A stretch of 64,000 bases of DNA from NCBI GenBank assembly GCA_013399875.1, contig VXAZ01004036.1:1-64000 (forward strand), in the 5' to 3' direction. The DNA is from Gymnorhina tibicen. Its lineage: Eukaryota; Chordata; Aves; Passeriformes; Artamidae. The notes under the pieces were generated by a model, which was given only the letters and a program-made list of their open reading frames with translations, made no database searches and was not told where the DNA came from. How positions within the stretch are numbered: the first letter of the stretch is position 1; each line of letters opens with the position of its first letter. This document shows positions 24,104-37,010 of this stretch, one piece after another. Position numbers and translations under genes: made by a program.

Positions 24104-27100
24104 GGCTTTAGGATTTAGGGAAAGATGCAGGGCAAGAGTGGTGGCAAAAAATGCTCAGAGTTGAAGTGGTTGCCTGAGATCCCTAAGCAGATCAACCACA
24201 GGCTTTGAGGAACACAACCCAGTTCTCCTCTTTCCCATGCCAATTCCATGTCTTTCTCCTTCTCTACTCCATCATCCTCCATGTACCTCCCCGGCCCACC
24301 CGAGGTGAGAGAAAGGGGAGATTTTTCTCCATGAGCAGAGGTTGTTGCCAATCCTGTCGTCTCATCTCTTTGAGGAGGTTCTGCCCTGTGTTACCAGGAT
24401 TGAGAGATTAAAGGAAAAACAACAGGCAGCTTTGGTCTGTCATGCAGCTTACCTGTGAGCCTGTGAATGTGTGAAAAAGGGAGAAAAGGACTCACACAGA
24501 GAGGATTGTTTAATGCCAAGTGAGACTTTTAAGTGAAAAACTAATTACAAGTTGATCATTCCAAATTAGCTGTTTTCATCCTTCCAATACACTGTTTTTT
24601 TAAACAAGAGTGTGTCATTTTGGCTTGGATTATACCTTAGCAAGAACCTTTAAAAAGCCATGGCCAAGAGGACTTCTCTGCTGTCATTTGGAGAAATTTA
24701 CTGTGTGTGTTACAGGCCCAGTTCTCCTTTCAGACAGGTCATACTGGTGTAAAACCAGCATAAACATGAAGAGGCTGGACCCCTAGATAGGGAAAAGAAA
24801 ATCTGTAGTGTTTGAAGTTCCTCTAATTGTCCTCTGAAGTGGCACCATGAAAGTCACTGGAGCAAAGCCAGTTCTTGCTTAATCTGCCTCGTGCACACCA
24901 GGAATGAAGGATGGGCTCAAGGTCAAAAGGACTCACTGACAACATGAAATTATTTAGCGTAAAGATGCCTCAAGTTGGCAGCTCAGTTTTAAGAGCTTTT
25001 CCCCTCTCTGTTTGAACACTGGGGAAGATTCCAGCTTGGACCAAAATTTGAAACCCAGTTCCAACATATTTCAGAGCATCACCAGATATTAAAAGGATTT
25101 CATTTGGCAAGGAGCGAGGCAGCTTTTTTAATGCCGGTTGATTTCATTGATGGGAGGCAGAACAAGAAACAATCAATTCTTTCTGAAACCATGACACAAA
25201 GATGGCATTAAGGATGGAGGAGAAAGCTGCCAGAGCAGTTTGCATGTTCCAAACCAATTTGTATCGGTATATCCATGCTCTGATCCACTTGGGACACCAG
25301 GAATCAGGGGGGCAATTGTTAATTGCCCCCATGGTGTTTAAAAATGAAATCCCCCAGCTCAGTACATTCATTCTAACTAAAGGTAGAATTTTTTTTTTCA
25401 AGAAAGGATCTTTCAGGGCACTCATCATTTTGTTTGCAAATAGCAAGGGGACGCAGTTATTCCTCTGAGCCCGCACTCAAACATTTCCTGGAAACATTTA
25501 TTTAGCACTAGCACTGTCAATGTATTGATGCCTGTTTCAAAGGGAGGGAAAGAGAAGACACTCAGCTGAAATTGCAGCTGGTTGTTGCAGGTATTTGCTC
25601 CCTGAGGATCATCCAAGACTGCTCAGTCTCAATGACAAAATAAGACTAACAGTTACAGAACTCCATATAAATGCAAATAGCACGTGGCCACTGTGTTCTG
25701 CATCACTTAAGATGAGCTGAGACCCGTTTTTACAGTGTACTGACCGTGTTTTTGCCTTCCCCTCTGGCAGCTAGAGATACACAGCAACATCCATTGCTCT
25801 TCTTTTTCAACTCCCACCTCTTCAGCAGGGTCTGAGGATGATAAACCACCACAACTAAATTCTCCTGCTCTTTTCAGTAGAGCTGTGGCCACATGTACCA
25901 GCAGATCTTTCTTGGGAGTAGTGAGAATTCAGATGGACGAAGTCTGCTGGACTTCTTCCAGATGCCAGTTTGACTGCAGTGGTTAGGATAGGAAAATTAA
26001 ATCATTATTTGTAGAGGACACAGAGCACTTTTTGGAATAAATCTGTGTTGGTATTTCCAAGGAACTGCTTTCCTGCCCCTCCTGTTCAAACCAGGACTTG
26101 ATCCCTGAACAGTCTTTGGAAATGGAGTTCTACGCTGTGTGTCAGGACTCAGCTGTGATGAAACCCACACCAGTTTCTTGAGCAGCTGGTAAGATTTTGT
26201 GTATTTATCCCTGCCCCTGGATCTGGAGGCTGGAAGTGACCAGGCAGATGCACTGACATGGAAGTGTCTGGCTGGCTGGTGGTCAGGACAATACTGAGCT
26301 CATGATGTGGTGTCAGAAATATCTTCTGAGATTGTCTGTGATGGTTTTTCAATGGCTTTTGACATCAGCAGGACCCACAATGTAGCACACACAAGAAATC
26401 TGCACTACTGGGCACTTTTACAAGGCAGCTTTCTTGCAAATGATAAAATTCTGGCTCTTTCAATACATCTGCACCTATGAAGTTTCCCAGATGGTGTTTT
26501 GAGGAGATAAAGAGTTCATGAAAAGTAGCATGAAAAACTCAAAAATCTCTACTACCTCCTGGTGGCAGAGATGTTCTGTCTGTGTACACGGGAAAGATGC
26601 TGATGGGCTGGGGCTTGATCATCTCACATCACTGCAAAGGTTTTGGTGTCTTCAGATCTCTTCTGTAGTTCCCCAAAGCTCCCAGTGACACATAAGGTAT
26701 TATCCTCAGCTTTTCCTTCCCACACTTCTCCCTGCCTACATCAGATCAATTCCTTTAGGCTGCTCCACACCTCTGGTCAGTTAAGCCAAGATGAAAGATC
26801 TTCCCTTCTGCCTACTTCCTTTTGGAGTATCTTGTGCTGTTGGAGAAAGTGATCTCTCCACACCCACTCTCAAAGCATGGAGATGGAAACAAGAAATGTG
26901 ACTCGGCCCCAGCAATAAAATGAGTCCTGTCCCCTGCCCTTCACAGGTCCTTCAGATCAGTGTGCTGTAGAAGGATGGAGGTTCAGCTCCTTCTGATGTC
27001 CAAGACTGAATCAGAGCACATCCAAAATTGCTCTGAAGTTTTCTGTGAATTAAGCCCTCAGAGTCACCACTAAATACCTGCGTGACTTGGCTTGGGAAAA

Positions 27101-28162
27101 AAACATCATCGTGGTGCTTCTGAAGGCTGGGATGTCTCATCCTGAGTCACTTCCAGGAGGTACAAGAGCAGGCTATTGCTGTATCTGAAGGCTGGATTTG
27201 CTGATTGCCTGTTCTGAATTATCCAAATTGTACCTGGAATGGGATACGGCGGCACAACTCAACAGAGGCCAGGGGCAAGCACTCAGATTGGTCTGTATGT
27301 GTGCATATCTCCTTTCAAAACATGCTGGTCAGTCAGGAAGATAAAAATGTGGAGAAAGAGAGGCTGCCAGGCTGGGGATGGTACCTTTAGCTGTGCTCTG
27401 CTTTCCCTGTCAGCCTCAGGAGGATGGTACATCACCCTTTGGAGCAGTACAGATGCAAGCTGAGCCTTTTTGCTCTTGGGAATGAGGTTTTTATGGCGTG
27501 AGCTGTCTGTGGAGGTGAGGCTGATTTTTATCCTTTGCTTTCCATCTGTTTGCCGTGCTGGGCTAAGTCAAGCAGATCTCAATCAGCCCTCGTGGCCCAA
27601 CCCCAGCCTGCTGGCTCTGTCACATTGCCAAGCAGCATGGACATCCCTGACCCCTCTGCAGAACGACCTCATGAATTCAGATTGCCTGGATGTGCTCCAG
27701 TAGGGTTTGTCACGTTTTTGCACCTTTGCCGTGTGACAGATCCAGCTGGAACCCTGCACACCCTCCTCCTCTTTGGGCTCAGACCTCATGCCAGGTTTGC
27801 AGCCCAGCGCTGTGAACTCTCTTCTGCCTCACAAATGGACATGTAGGACTTGTGGCCTGCTGCTGGTGCTCCGTGTAGCCCCTGCAAGCAGCACTGCATC
27901 GTTCCCAAAGTCCTGGCCAAAGCAGCCCAATCCCCTTCCCCCAGAGAACACCAGGAACCTGACCCGGTGTCCTTATCCAGGTCTCATCACCTACTGCAGC
28001 CCCACTGCCCAGAGGATTCACTCCTGAATCTCATATGCCTCCAATCTGAGATGTCTCATGACAGGACATTAAAAACAAAACTGGAAGAGTCTGACCACTA
28101 CCCTAAAAAAAAAAATCGTGAGTTTTTTCCATAACCTTTGCTGCAAAGCATATTTGGAGACT

Positions 28163-28862
28163 TTATTCTTCTGCCTCTGCAGCTACTTCATAGCCACGGG
28201 AGAAAACCTCCATCAGCTGAGCCTTTCTCTGAAGGATCGGTGGGTAAAGTCTGCGTTTCAGAATCTGGTTTCTCTCTGGAAACTCCTTGGATGAGACACG
28301 TAGGGAAAGAAATCTGGTGTCCCGCTCCCTCTGCTGGTACAACTTTTCAGCCATTTCCTCGTACCAAAGGCAAAGCTGTTCCCGGTGCTGTTTTCCAACA
28401 TCTGAGTGGCCCTGCTCTTTGGAGATGTCAGTGTGTCCAAGGAGAAAGCTTGGGAGGCACAACAGATCTCCTTTGCAAACAGTTTTCTAATGAAATCCAG
28501 GTTGTTCCCAGCATATTTTATGGCTGTCTCTGAAATTTCTGTGTGAGCTCTTCTATTTGTAGATTTATTTCTGTGTCCACAGAGACACCTGCTGCCACCC
28601 AAACTTTTCTACTGCTATTTTTCCTGCTTCCAAAAGCATTTTAAAACTCGCGTGGATCTCCTAATCTCTTTCTTCAAGATCTCCTAGTCTGCTGCTTGGT
28701 TCTTTTCTGTGCTTCAGCCCTCAGAGATAGGATCCCAGTGTAGATATCTCATTTTCTCCTTCTTACTGATATTTTATTTAGAGAGCTTTCCAGACTGCCA
28801 GCAAGCCCTGGGCAACCTTTCCATCTGATATTCTTTTTTATAACGAAGCTCCTTATCCCATG
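28163..28862 (-). pseudogene. Frame-broken coding-like stretch, identity unknown
   Basis: Read on the minus strand, successive short segments look like one helical, charged protein but lie in different frames. Around 28862-28780 a segment contains WDKELRYKKEYQMERLP. At about 28665-28570 a segment contains ASFKMLLEAGKIAVEKFGW. At 28571-28539 there is EINLQIEELTQKFQ. At 28545-28405 there is AIKYAGNNLDFIRKLFAKE. Finally 28416-28163 contains LCLWYEEMAEKLYQQRE and RGYEVAAEAEE before a TAA stop. An AATAAA signal overlaps that stop (28162-28167). The frame changes occur without room for introns, so if coding it is a decayed gene or retrocopy with several indels. I do not recognise the family, and no poly-A tail or flanking duplication is evident. 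The coding impression rests on residue composition by eye and could be chance. Confidence 0.35.
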
Positions 28863-31800
28863 TTTGCCAAATGCCACACAAACTCTTGAAAATTGGATGT
28901 GACTACAGGGCCAGGAGGAAAATGGCAATGTGGTTCTTCCTTTAGTGATCACACACATTACACCACAGTCATTTAAATGGGGTCTTTGGTCTTCACAGTG
29001 CTCAGAGTTTGGCTTGTGTTTCTAACAGGCCTTGTCGAATTCCAGCACAGACCAAGCTACTCTGCAGCCAGAACAAGCTGTCGTGTTGAAATACTGATCC
29101 AGAAAACATCCAAACCGATTGCTATTCATCACGTAAATTACGAAATCTTTCATCAAGAACAGAGCCAGCTGTTAATGTTTTTAGCTAGATATATTACTGT
29201 TAAATTGTAACACTTCTTGCTGTTTTCCGCAGTAATGCAACTTACCATGAACAATGTTTTCAGTGTCTGGAGGTGATTAATTTTCTGCTGCTCCCTCTTG
29301 CCATATGTGAATCTTTATCTTTACAAAAAAAACTCCAGGATATTTCTTTACTCAGGAAGAAAAAATGTTCAATTCATACCCGACACTGCTGGCAGCATCA
29401 TTTTTCAATGACAGAAATGGTACTTGGGGTGGCACTGAGGTCTACGTGAAAGGGCACCACAAGAGCACTGGTTCTGTAGAAGGGTTTTTTATTTTATTTT
29501 CTATTTTTTTAATATGATACTTGGCAGAAGTCATGCTCTAGGGCAGGAAACTGCTCCTGTGACAGCCAGGGCAGTGCTGGGTTTCTATTTCAAGTGTAAC
29601 ATGGAAGTGACACAGTTGCTTGCATAATCTCTAAAAGAAATGAATTGAACTAAATTCAGGGCTGTGACTATTGAAATTTAGAGAAGCAGTAACCATTTGC
29701 AATCACTTGGTGTGAAGAATAACTGGCTTTCCAGTCATTTTCCTTTGTTTTTAATAAATTACCTCCCTGTGAGCTGTTCAACTGTGGTATAAATCAAATG
29801 TTTCCATTTCAAGGAGATGTCATGAGTATCTGAAACTTATGTTGATACTCGCAGTTTATTATATTAAGAAAAGGGACTGCTAAGGTTAAGGTTATAAGGC
29901 CAACCACTAAAACGTTCAGAAGCACCAAACTTCATGTTGCCTGTGCCATCAGGACTGTGCTGGGTGGGCTTTCACCACCTGTGAAATCATTCCTGGTACC
30001 CACCCTGCTGTTACGAAGCAGCCCTGACAAGCCCCAGCTGCCCTGTGCAGCTGCCCCACTCCCAAAAGCTGTGTTATTTATGTTAGAGTTATTTATGCCC
30101 AGTTTAAAGGATGGCTCTTCCTCCTCATCCCCTTCCTCCCCCTTGTCTTGGACACGGAGCCATCCCCATCCTTCCTCCTTCCACACACATCCCCTTTCAC
30201 CTCTCCAAGGCTTTTACTTATCCTCCCAAATCCAAGCCCACATTCCATGAGATTACTGTACACTATTTTTCCTGCCAATCTCGTACCTCCTGAAGCTGCT
30301 GCCACAGTGGGGACAAGATACCAAGTCATTATTTTTCCATGCTCTGTGTGAGAGCTGAGCCCCTGTTTCCCACACAGCACCAAACCTCTGCACTGAACTG
30401 AACATGAATTATTCCCTGTGGGACTTTTCTGGGACGCTCATCACAGGAGAAACTGGGAGTTTTGCAAACAAAGTCACTGTTTAGACTTCACAACATGCCA
30501 CTAGCATGAAAAGCCCTCATTTTACACACAGGGAAGTAGGTGCAGAGACAAAGGTACCAATTTTCCAGATATTTAACTGTGGTTTAGCACTTTCTGTGTT
30601 CAAGGCACAGCTCTCAATGTCTTCAGGGGTAGTTTGGAGAGTTCAAGATATCCCCAAATCAAGCCTAGAGGGTGTCTGAGTGGACCTCACAAAACAAATC
30701 ACTGATAATCACTGACCTCAGGGGATGAGAAACTTGCTTATCACCCCTCCTCCTGTTTTGGTTGCCTTGCCATGGGATGCTCAGCAATGGAACACTAACA
30801 AAGGCTTTGCTTTCTTGGAGCAAAAACCAATCTCATTAACAGAACCTGAGAGACTAAAACCTCTGGGACAGTATCACTCAGTGAGATACAGGAGGGAAAC
30901 CAGACCAAAATTATGTGGTGCAGACAAAGACACATCGTGTCTGTGTTTAAAAAAAAAACAAACAAAACAAAACCAAACACAATTACAAGCAACCACTTTG
31001 AAAAGTAGCCTCAAAATGCTACTCGAGAGATTACAAAAACATCAAAACAAACCCAGAGGAACCTGTAACACACAGAATTATTATGGAAGCTGAGGGAACA
31101 CTCGTGGCTTTCAAGCACTTGTAATTCCTTTTCAGTCTTGTAATTTCCTTTCAGTCAGCAAGAGGCCAGAGAACTTGTGTACCAGAGGGCTGGGCTGTCC
31201 CTCCTCCTGTGCCATCTCCACTCTGAACCCCTCCACCTTCCTCCGCTCCCTTCTGGATCTGCTTCTTATCTTTCCAGGGCACCGGCTGCTGTTCCTGTGC
31301 TTTTCCAACACTGAGCTGGAGAACACAGCTTTTTGCTGACTCGATCACAAGTTGGGCTCATCACCTTGTACCTGAAAGGATTTATCTTCCTGCAAGCCTT
31401 GTGCAAGTCAGTTCCGAGGAGAACGTGTCAGAAAGGGTGAGAGGGATTATCACACCTTCCTGTAGCTGTTCCAAACATCCTTGTTAAGTCTAAACTGGAT
31501 CTTTGCATTCCTGCTGCAATTAATGGAGAAAGATAACCAGTTCCATAGGGTGCTTCATCCCATCCTAATCCAAATGCCTCAGACAGGTGACAAGATGTTT
31601 TTCCATGATTGCTAAGCTGCATCTAAAAGGACTTTTCTTCCCTGATTTTTCTGAATGTCTGTAGGCATGTCTATAAATAAGGCCTTAAAACAACAAGTTC
31701 CTCACATTAAAATGCATATTGTGAAAGAAAATTTATTTTGTTGCTTTAAAACCTCTCACTTGACCACTTGATAGTGCCCCTTTGTCTCTTCATTCTGAGA

Positions 31801-31879
31801 AACAGTGTTGAACTGCTGCCTTAAATCTTCTCTATGCTCCTGCCACTTTCACATGACTCCATCATATTCTCTCCCTTTT

Positions 31880-32290
31880 AATCTCTGTTCGAGGCTGAAG
31901 GGTCTTATTTACTTCCCTTTTCCTCTTACAGAAGTTGTTCCATATCTTTGGCCATCTCTGATGTCCTTCACTGTGCCTTTCTCTAGTTTGTTTTATCTGA
32001 GATGTCCTTTCTGAGCTGGGGGAGCAGCACTGCACACAACCTAATGCAGACACACTGTGGATGTGCAGGAAAAGCCAAGTGATGGTTTCTGATTTGTTAT
32101 CTGCTCCTACTAATAACCCTCCCATGCTGTTTTCATTTTTGAGCACCTCTGGAAGCATTGCCACAGCTTTTAAGATTTCTTTTCTGGATTGTAGCAGCCA
32201 ATGTAAGCAGCAGCTTAGAGTTTCTCTTTATGAATGCTTTGTAAAAATATTTTCCTCTCTATATACCACCTTTGAATGTCATCTTGCATT
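31880..32290 (-). mobile_element. Ancient CR1-like LINE remnant (weak)
   Basis: The wording of this stretch resembles, in inverse orientation, an old amniote CR1-type element: a GAAGTTGTTCCATATC segment, then CTCTGATGTCCTTCACTGTG, TTTATCTGAGATG and GGGGGAGCAGCACTGCACAC. It is much more diverged than the other CR1 copies. The boundaries are approximate and the call is tentative. Confidence 0.4.
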
Positions 32291-33051
32291 TTACCATTTC
32301 ATTACTATCTGAAGATCCTTTACTTACCATTTTCTCTGCATTTTTAACCACCCTGAGGAGAAGGATCCTTGATGACACCCTTAATAGATGCCTGTCATTC
32401 AGCATCATGTCCTAACGGGTACTTCAAGGAAGATTAAACAAAATAAATCTCAAAAGTCTTAGAAAGCATCACAATAATTCCCATGATTTGTGACTCACGG
32501 GAAATGTCTGGCTGCCAGTGTGACTTTAGGCCAAATTTCAACTCCTCTTGCCTCAGGCTTCCTCAGCTGTGAAACAAGAGATGCATTTATAGTGCGTGGC
32601 AGAGGCCAGAGAACTTTGTCCAGCCATTTCCAGTTCAGCCTCACGGGCTGCCGGAGCTCGTGCATGTCCTCAGGATGATCTCCTGTCTCCCTGAGATTTC
32701 TCCTGATGGAGGATACCGAAGTGACACTTACTATCACCAGGGAAAAATTTAAAAATCAACCTTATATTCTCATACTGAATCCAAAGCAGAGCACTGTACC
32801 AGGGACTAAGAAGAAATTAACTATCCCAGCCAAAACCAGGACATAAACCTAAGTTTATAGACACCCTTAAAAGTTTATTCTCCTTTGTAAGTACCTTGTA
32901 GGCCTGCAGAGGATGATTTATATCCATTATAGGCTTTCATTTCAGATCTAATTACCCACTCCAGCAGCCTGGGCAGCAGAGGGTGAGGTTACATGAACAG
33001 GGGATGTGAAGGAAGGTTAAACCACTGCATCTCCAGGCCAGATCCAGCAAG

Positions 33052-33108
33052 GATCCTTGTCAAAAGTCCCTCTTCAGCTCTCTCATAGCCCCTTTAGGTA
33101 CTGAAAGG
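33052..33108 (-). mobile_element. Short CR1 fragment
   Basis: About 55 bases (CCTTGTCAAAAGTCCCTCTT through CATAGCCCCTTTAGGTACTG) match the part of the CR1 copies at 24.0 kb and 58.95 kb that reads CCAAAGTCCCTCTC and TTTTAGGTACTGAAAG. Neither CR1 end is present. Confidence 0.6.
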
Positions 33109-33338
33109 CTGTTTTTCCTTGCTTCCCTGGCTATTTCCCTAATATTTCCAAGCTACACTGCACAGTTTGACAAAACCAGGCCTTCTAAGCCTTTGTTTCA
33201 AGATTCACTTGCACTAAAGGAGATTTGGGAGCAATTAGAGTGGCTTTTACAAACCAGTCATTTTTCTATTTGCAGTTCAGCTGCTGATAGTAAATATGAC
33301 AAAGGGGCACTAAACCTTTAAGTAGCTCAAAGAATTGC

Positions 33339-33769
33339 TGTGCTCAGAGCAAGGCAAACTGAAAGAGAAGCCAGAAGAATACTTATGCAGACCACGTTAT
33401 CAGGAACATTTAAGGAGACTGCATTTATAAAGAAAAATTCTTACAGTCAGTTATTAGCCAATAAGTGGAGCAGTTCATTGGCAGAGACACAGAAATACAC
33501 AGCAGGCTACTGGAGCTCTTAGGGAAAATACAATTAACTTGGTAACAAAATTAAATATAGTAGATCTATAATAAGTGTGAGCAGCTTATAGTAAACCCAA
33601 AGGGGGTATTAAGAATTCAACCCATCAATCATCATGGCATGTAACCACCCCTGGACAACATTTCTAAGAACCTGTTTGCAATTCTATGTCTGTTCCAGTT
33701 ACTATATGAATAAAGCTGATCCTTGATTCATTTTTACTGCTATGACTCCTTGAATTTCAGTTCTTCACA
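33339..33769 (+). mobile_element. Possible LTR-like segment (low confidence)
   Basis: The segment can be framed by TGTG at 33339 and CACA ending at 33769. It contains a poly(A)-type AATAAAG at 33709-33714 in a context (CTATATGAATAAAGCTGATC) resembling the R region of endogenous retroviral LTRs. No target-site duplication is found at these ends, so the borders are guesses. It could equally be ordinary intergenic sequence. Confidence 0.25.
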
Positions 33770-36700
33770 CTAGTGATTTAATTTCACATTTGGATATTCT
33801 TGGTCTTGGCACACATGTGAACTGTTGCAGTGTTGTTGCAAACCCTTTGGGCTATTTCCACCTCTGCCAAATAAACTTCGACGAGGTTTTCACCAAAATG
33901 CAACTCGCTTTCTCCGTCTGAAAAATCTGGATAATGGTATGACTTCTAATTATAAACAACTGGAGACCTAAGGCTGCATAATGGAAATGTGTTGGTAGTG
34001 CTGCAGCCACCTATCCTTTCGTCTCACCTAAATTAATCATGAGTAATGCCACAAACTTGGTGAAGTTTTTATGGTAAAATCCCAGCAGGAGAGAAGATGC
34101 ATCTCCAATCATTCTAAAGAAAAAATATATCCATAATATGATTGCAGCTTACAGAAATCATTCCCATGGAAAAAAATGCTGCCTGCTCTGTCTTGCCGTG
34201 ATAATCCAGTTTGGGCTCTGCAGTGGTGATTTGAAATTGCAGCACGTTCGCTCAGCAGCCTGTCATTCTCCATGGATTCCCTTCGCCATCACAGGACAGA
34301 GAAACTCACCTTGTCTGGGCCCTGTAAGGAGGCCCCACACCTTCAACCATGAAAATGCAGTTCCCTGCTTTATCTGCCCTCACAACCACGGATCAGTTGG
34401 TTTCTTTCACCCTGGATGAAGCTCAGCACTGAAAGAGTTTTGATACTTGAGTCCTCTGCTGCTCCTGCCAGCTCAACCCCTCACAGTCCCAGCTGAACTG
34501 AATTTTTCCATATGTTCCCCTGGAAAAGATAATGCTCCTTTCCTTCTGTTCAAGACCGCTTTATCCCAGGGAGTCAGAAGTGCATGTAAGTGGAAATCTC
34601 AAGTTCCAAAAGACACTGAGGCTCCGTGACCATTCCTAAGTTCGCCTTGTACTTCCAGAGCCCTCTAGGGATGTGCAGCCCCAGCCTGTGCTGGTTCCTT
34701 TGCCCCAAAGAAACATGGAGAAACTGCAGTTCCCAGGAATTCATACAAGGGTGAGGAGATCTGTTGCAACCCAGAGCCTGGAAAACTGCAGAAGCACATG
34801 AGAGGTCAAGTATTGGCTGAGGCCAACTCTGCCTTCTTTCTCCCTGGCAGCTTCCCAGCTCCTCCTCACTCTGCCCAGGGGCTGGAAAGGGTCTGATGCT
34901 GCCCAGGGTCTGATGAGAGTGGTCTTGGAGAGAAGGTTTGGGCTTCTTTTCGTATCCATCTCCATTCATAAATCAGGGAAAGTGCTACAGCGAAATTCCC
35001 ACAGTTGGGAGCATTTTAAACTCCATTCTCCAGCCAAGGCAGTTCCAGAGAGGAGCTGGAATTAGTCACCCAGCAGGCAGGGTAACGTGTGAGAGCTGAG
35101 TGATGAGGATCTGAGGAGCTGGAGTGAAACTCTTTGCTGGAGATGTTTTGATCCCAGCGCTGTGTTTCCTTTGGAAATACCGATCAAAGGCTCTCCTCCC
35201 CCGGTTTCCTCTCTAGGTCTGCTCAGCAATCACCCAGAAAACAGGAAAGAGAAAGAAAATTGCCACAGCCCACTAACTGCTGGTTTTCCAAAAGCATTAT
35301 TCAGGGGGAAAACCTGCACCGATTGCTCTCTAGGATGAAAAAAAAAATTGTTTCCATGCCCTGTGCATTTGGAAAACACACATATTGACTGAGCTCTCAG
35401 AGACCAGGGGCTGCTTGTGCTCCAAACCAGGGCCCACAGGGACCCTCCAAAAATCCTTCGCAGCACCAGGAGTGTGGCACAGACCAGTGGTGAGAGCAGT
35501 GGGGAGAGGCACAGACCTTGAATAAAGTGTATTTTACAATCCACAGTACATGGCACCAGCTCGGGTAACGCAGAGCATCCTCCAGGACAGCCCAGAGTAG
35601 CCCTTACTCATCTGAATAGTCCTGTTGAATCACTCCAAGGACTTGAGTTGACCCTTTTCTCTCCCCATTTGCACTGCTCAGGGTGGCATGAGCTTGCTTC
35701 CCTTAGCAGAGCCAAACCCTGTCTTCCTTTTTCTTACCCCTTTCCCCCTGCCATCATCACCAACACTCAACCCGAGGATTGGCAGTAGATCAAGGGGAGA
35801 ATCCACAAGCTCTCAGGTTGGCTGGTGGCTTATTTCTTAGCCACATAATTCCCTAATCCAAATGCACAGCAGTGGAGGGTCCACGAGGGTGCTTCAACAG
35901 ACACTCGTTAGCTGCTAGTGCTGGAGATGCTCCACCATTCCTGGGAGAAACCAAATCCTGGAAGCTGTGCAGGCGATATGAGGGTGGCAAAGATGCTCCC
36001 TGGGTGGATCCTCCTCTCTGCAAAGGTGTTTCGTAAATACAGCTAAATAAAGTGATGAAACATTGCTGCTTAATGTCTTTGGAGCAAGGCTGTGCTGCTG
36101 CTCAGAGCTAGTGATGACTCCTCTGGCACTTGGCAGGTTTTAAAGAGCAGCAAAAACATCCTGTTGCCTTCTGAGCAGGCACAGCCGTATCTGTTTTAAA
36201 AAAGTAACATGCATCCTCTCGGGGGAATGTTCAGCTGTCAGAGCAAAGCAGGTCACAGCAGCATTTGATCTGTGAGCTCTAGAGCTACTGGTGGACATCA
36301 TGTCCTTTATGGGCAGTTATGTGCCTCTTTTTGTATTCAGCAAATTATTTCATTTGCAGCCATTACTATTTTTGAAAGGACTCTGTGCTTTTAAATAGAC
36401 CATTAAAATAATGGTTTGGTCTCCAGCCTCACCAGGAGCCACCCCAAATTGACAGATGGGCTGCAAGGACATTGTGAACAGGCTTTGTGGCCATGACAGC
36501 ATTTGGTGACATCCTGCTGCCATGTCCCCATCCCAAATGAGAGCTTTTCCAGGAGAGCAACAGAGCACCTCTGATTGAGACAAGCTGCTCCTGGTTCCTC
36601 AGCAGCACCTTCTGATCCGTGTTCAGATCCAAGTGTTTTCTGTGCCCTGAAACACAAACAGCCCAGATCCAGCACTCACAGCCCCAGCAACACCAAAGCT

Positions 36701-36851
36701 CTCCAGGCCCATGGCTGAAGCTCTCCTGTGGTAGCCCATAAAACCCGGGCTGGGCCAGCACCTTTATTTTTTCCTGGGACCTTTCCCATCTCTTACATTT
36801 GATCCTGCAGATCATCTCAAGCATCTGTAAAGCAGAAACCATTATTTTCTT

Positions 36852-37010
36852 GCCCAGAAAAGTTGTGGCTGACCCACAACTGGAAGTGTTCCAGGCCAGG
36901 TTGGACAGGGCTTGAAGCAACTTAGGCTAGTGGAAGGTGTCCCTGTCCATGGCAGGGGGTGGACCTGGATGATCTCTAAGGTCCTTTCCAACCCAAACCA
37001 CTCCGTGATT
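36852..37010 (+). mobile_element. CR1 LINE 3' end fragment
   Basis: This is a sense-orientation CR1 3' end: GTTCCAGGCCAGGTTGGACA, then GGCTAGTGGAAGGTGTCCCT, CATGGCAGGGGGTGGACCTG and the terminal CCAACCCAAACCACTCCGTG. Confidence 0.9.

Noticed and set aside
24714..24900. Resemblance to an old hairpin MITE/SINE (GGCCCAGTTCTCCTTTCAGA, ACTGGTGTAAAACCAGCATA)
   Set aside because: Only short stretches match what I remember of such elements, and neither inverted termini nor borders could be found.
31132..31348. Minus-strand charged segment (KAQEQQPVPWKDKKQIQKG) with coding-like feel
   Set aside because: Too short, with no family recognised and no matching splice sites or neighbouring segments. It could be a fragment of the same unknown source as 28.2-28.9 kb, but nothing supports that.
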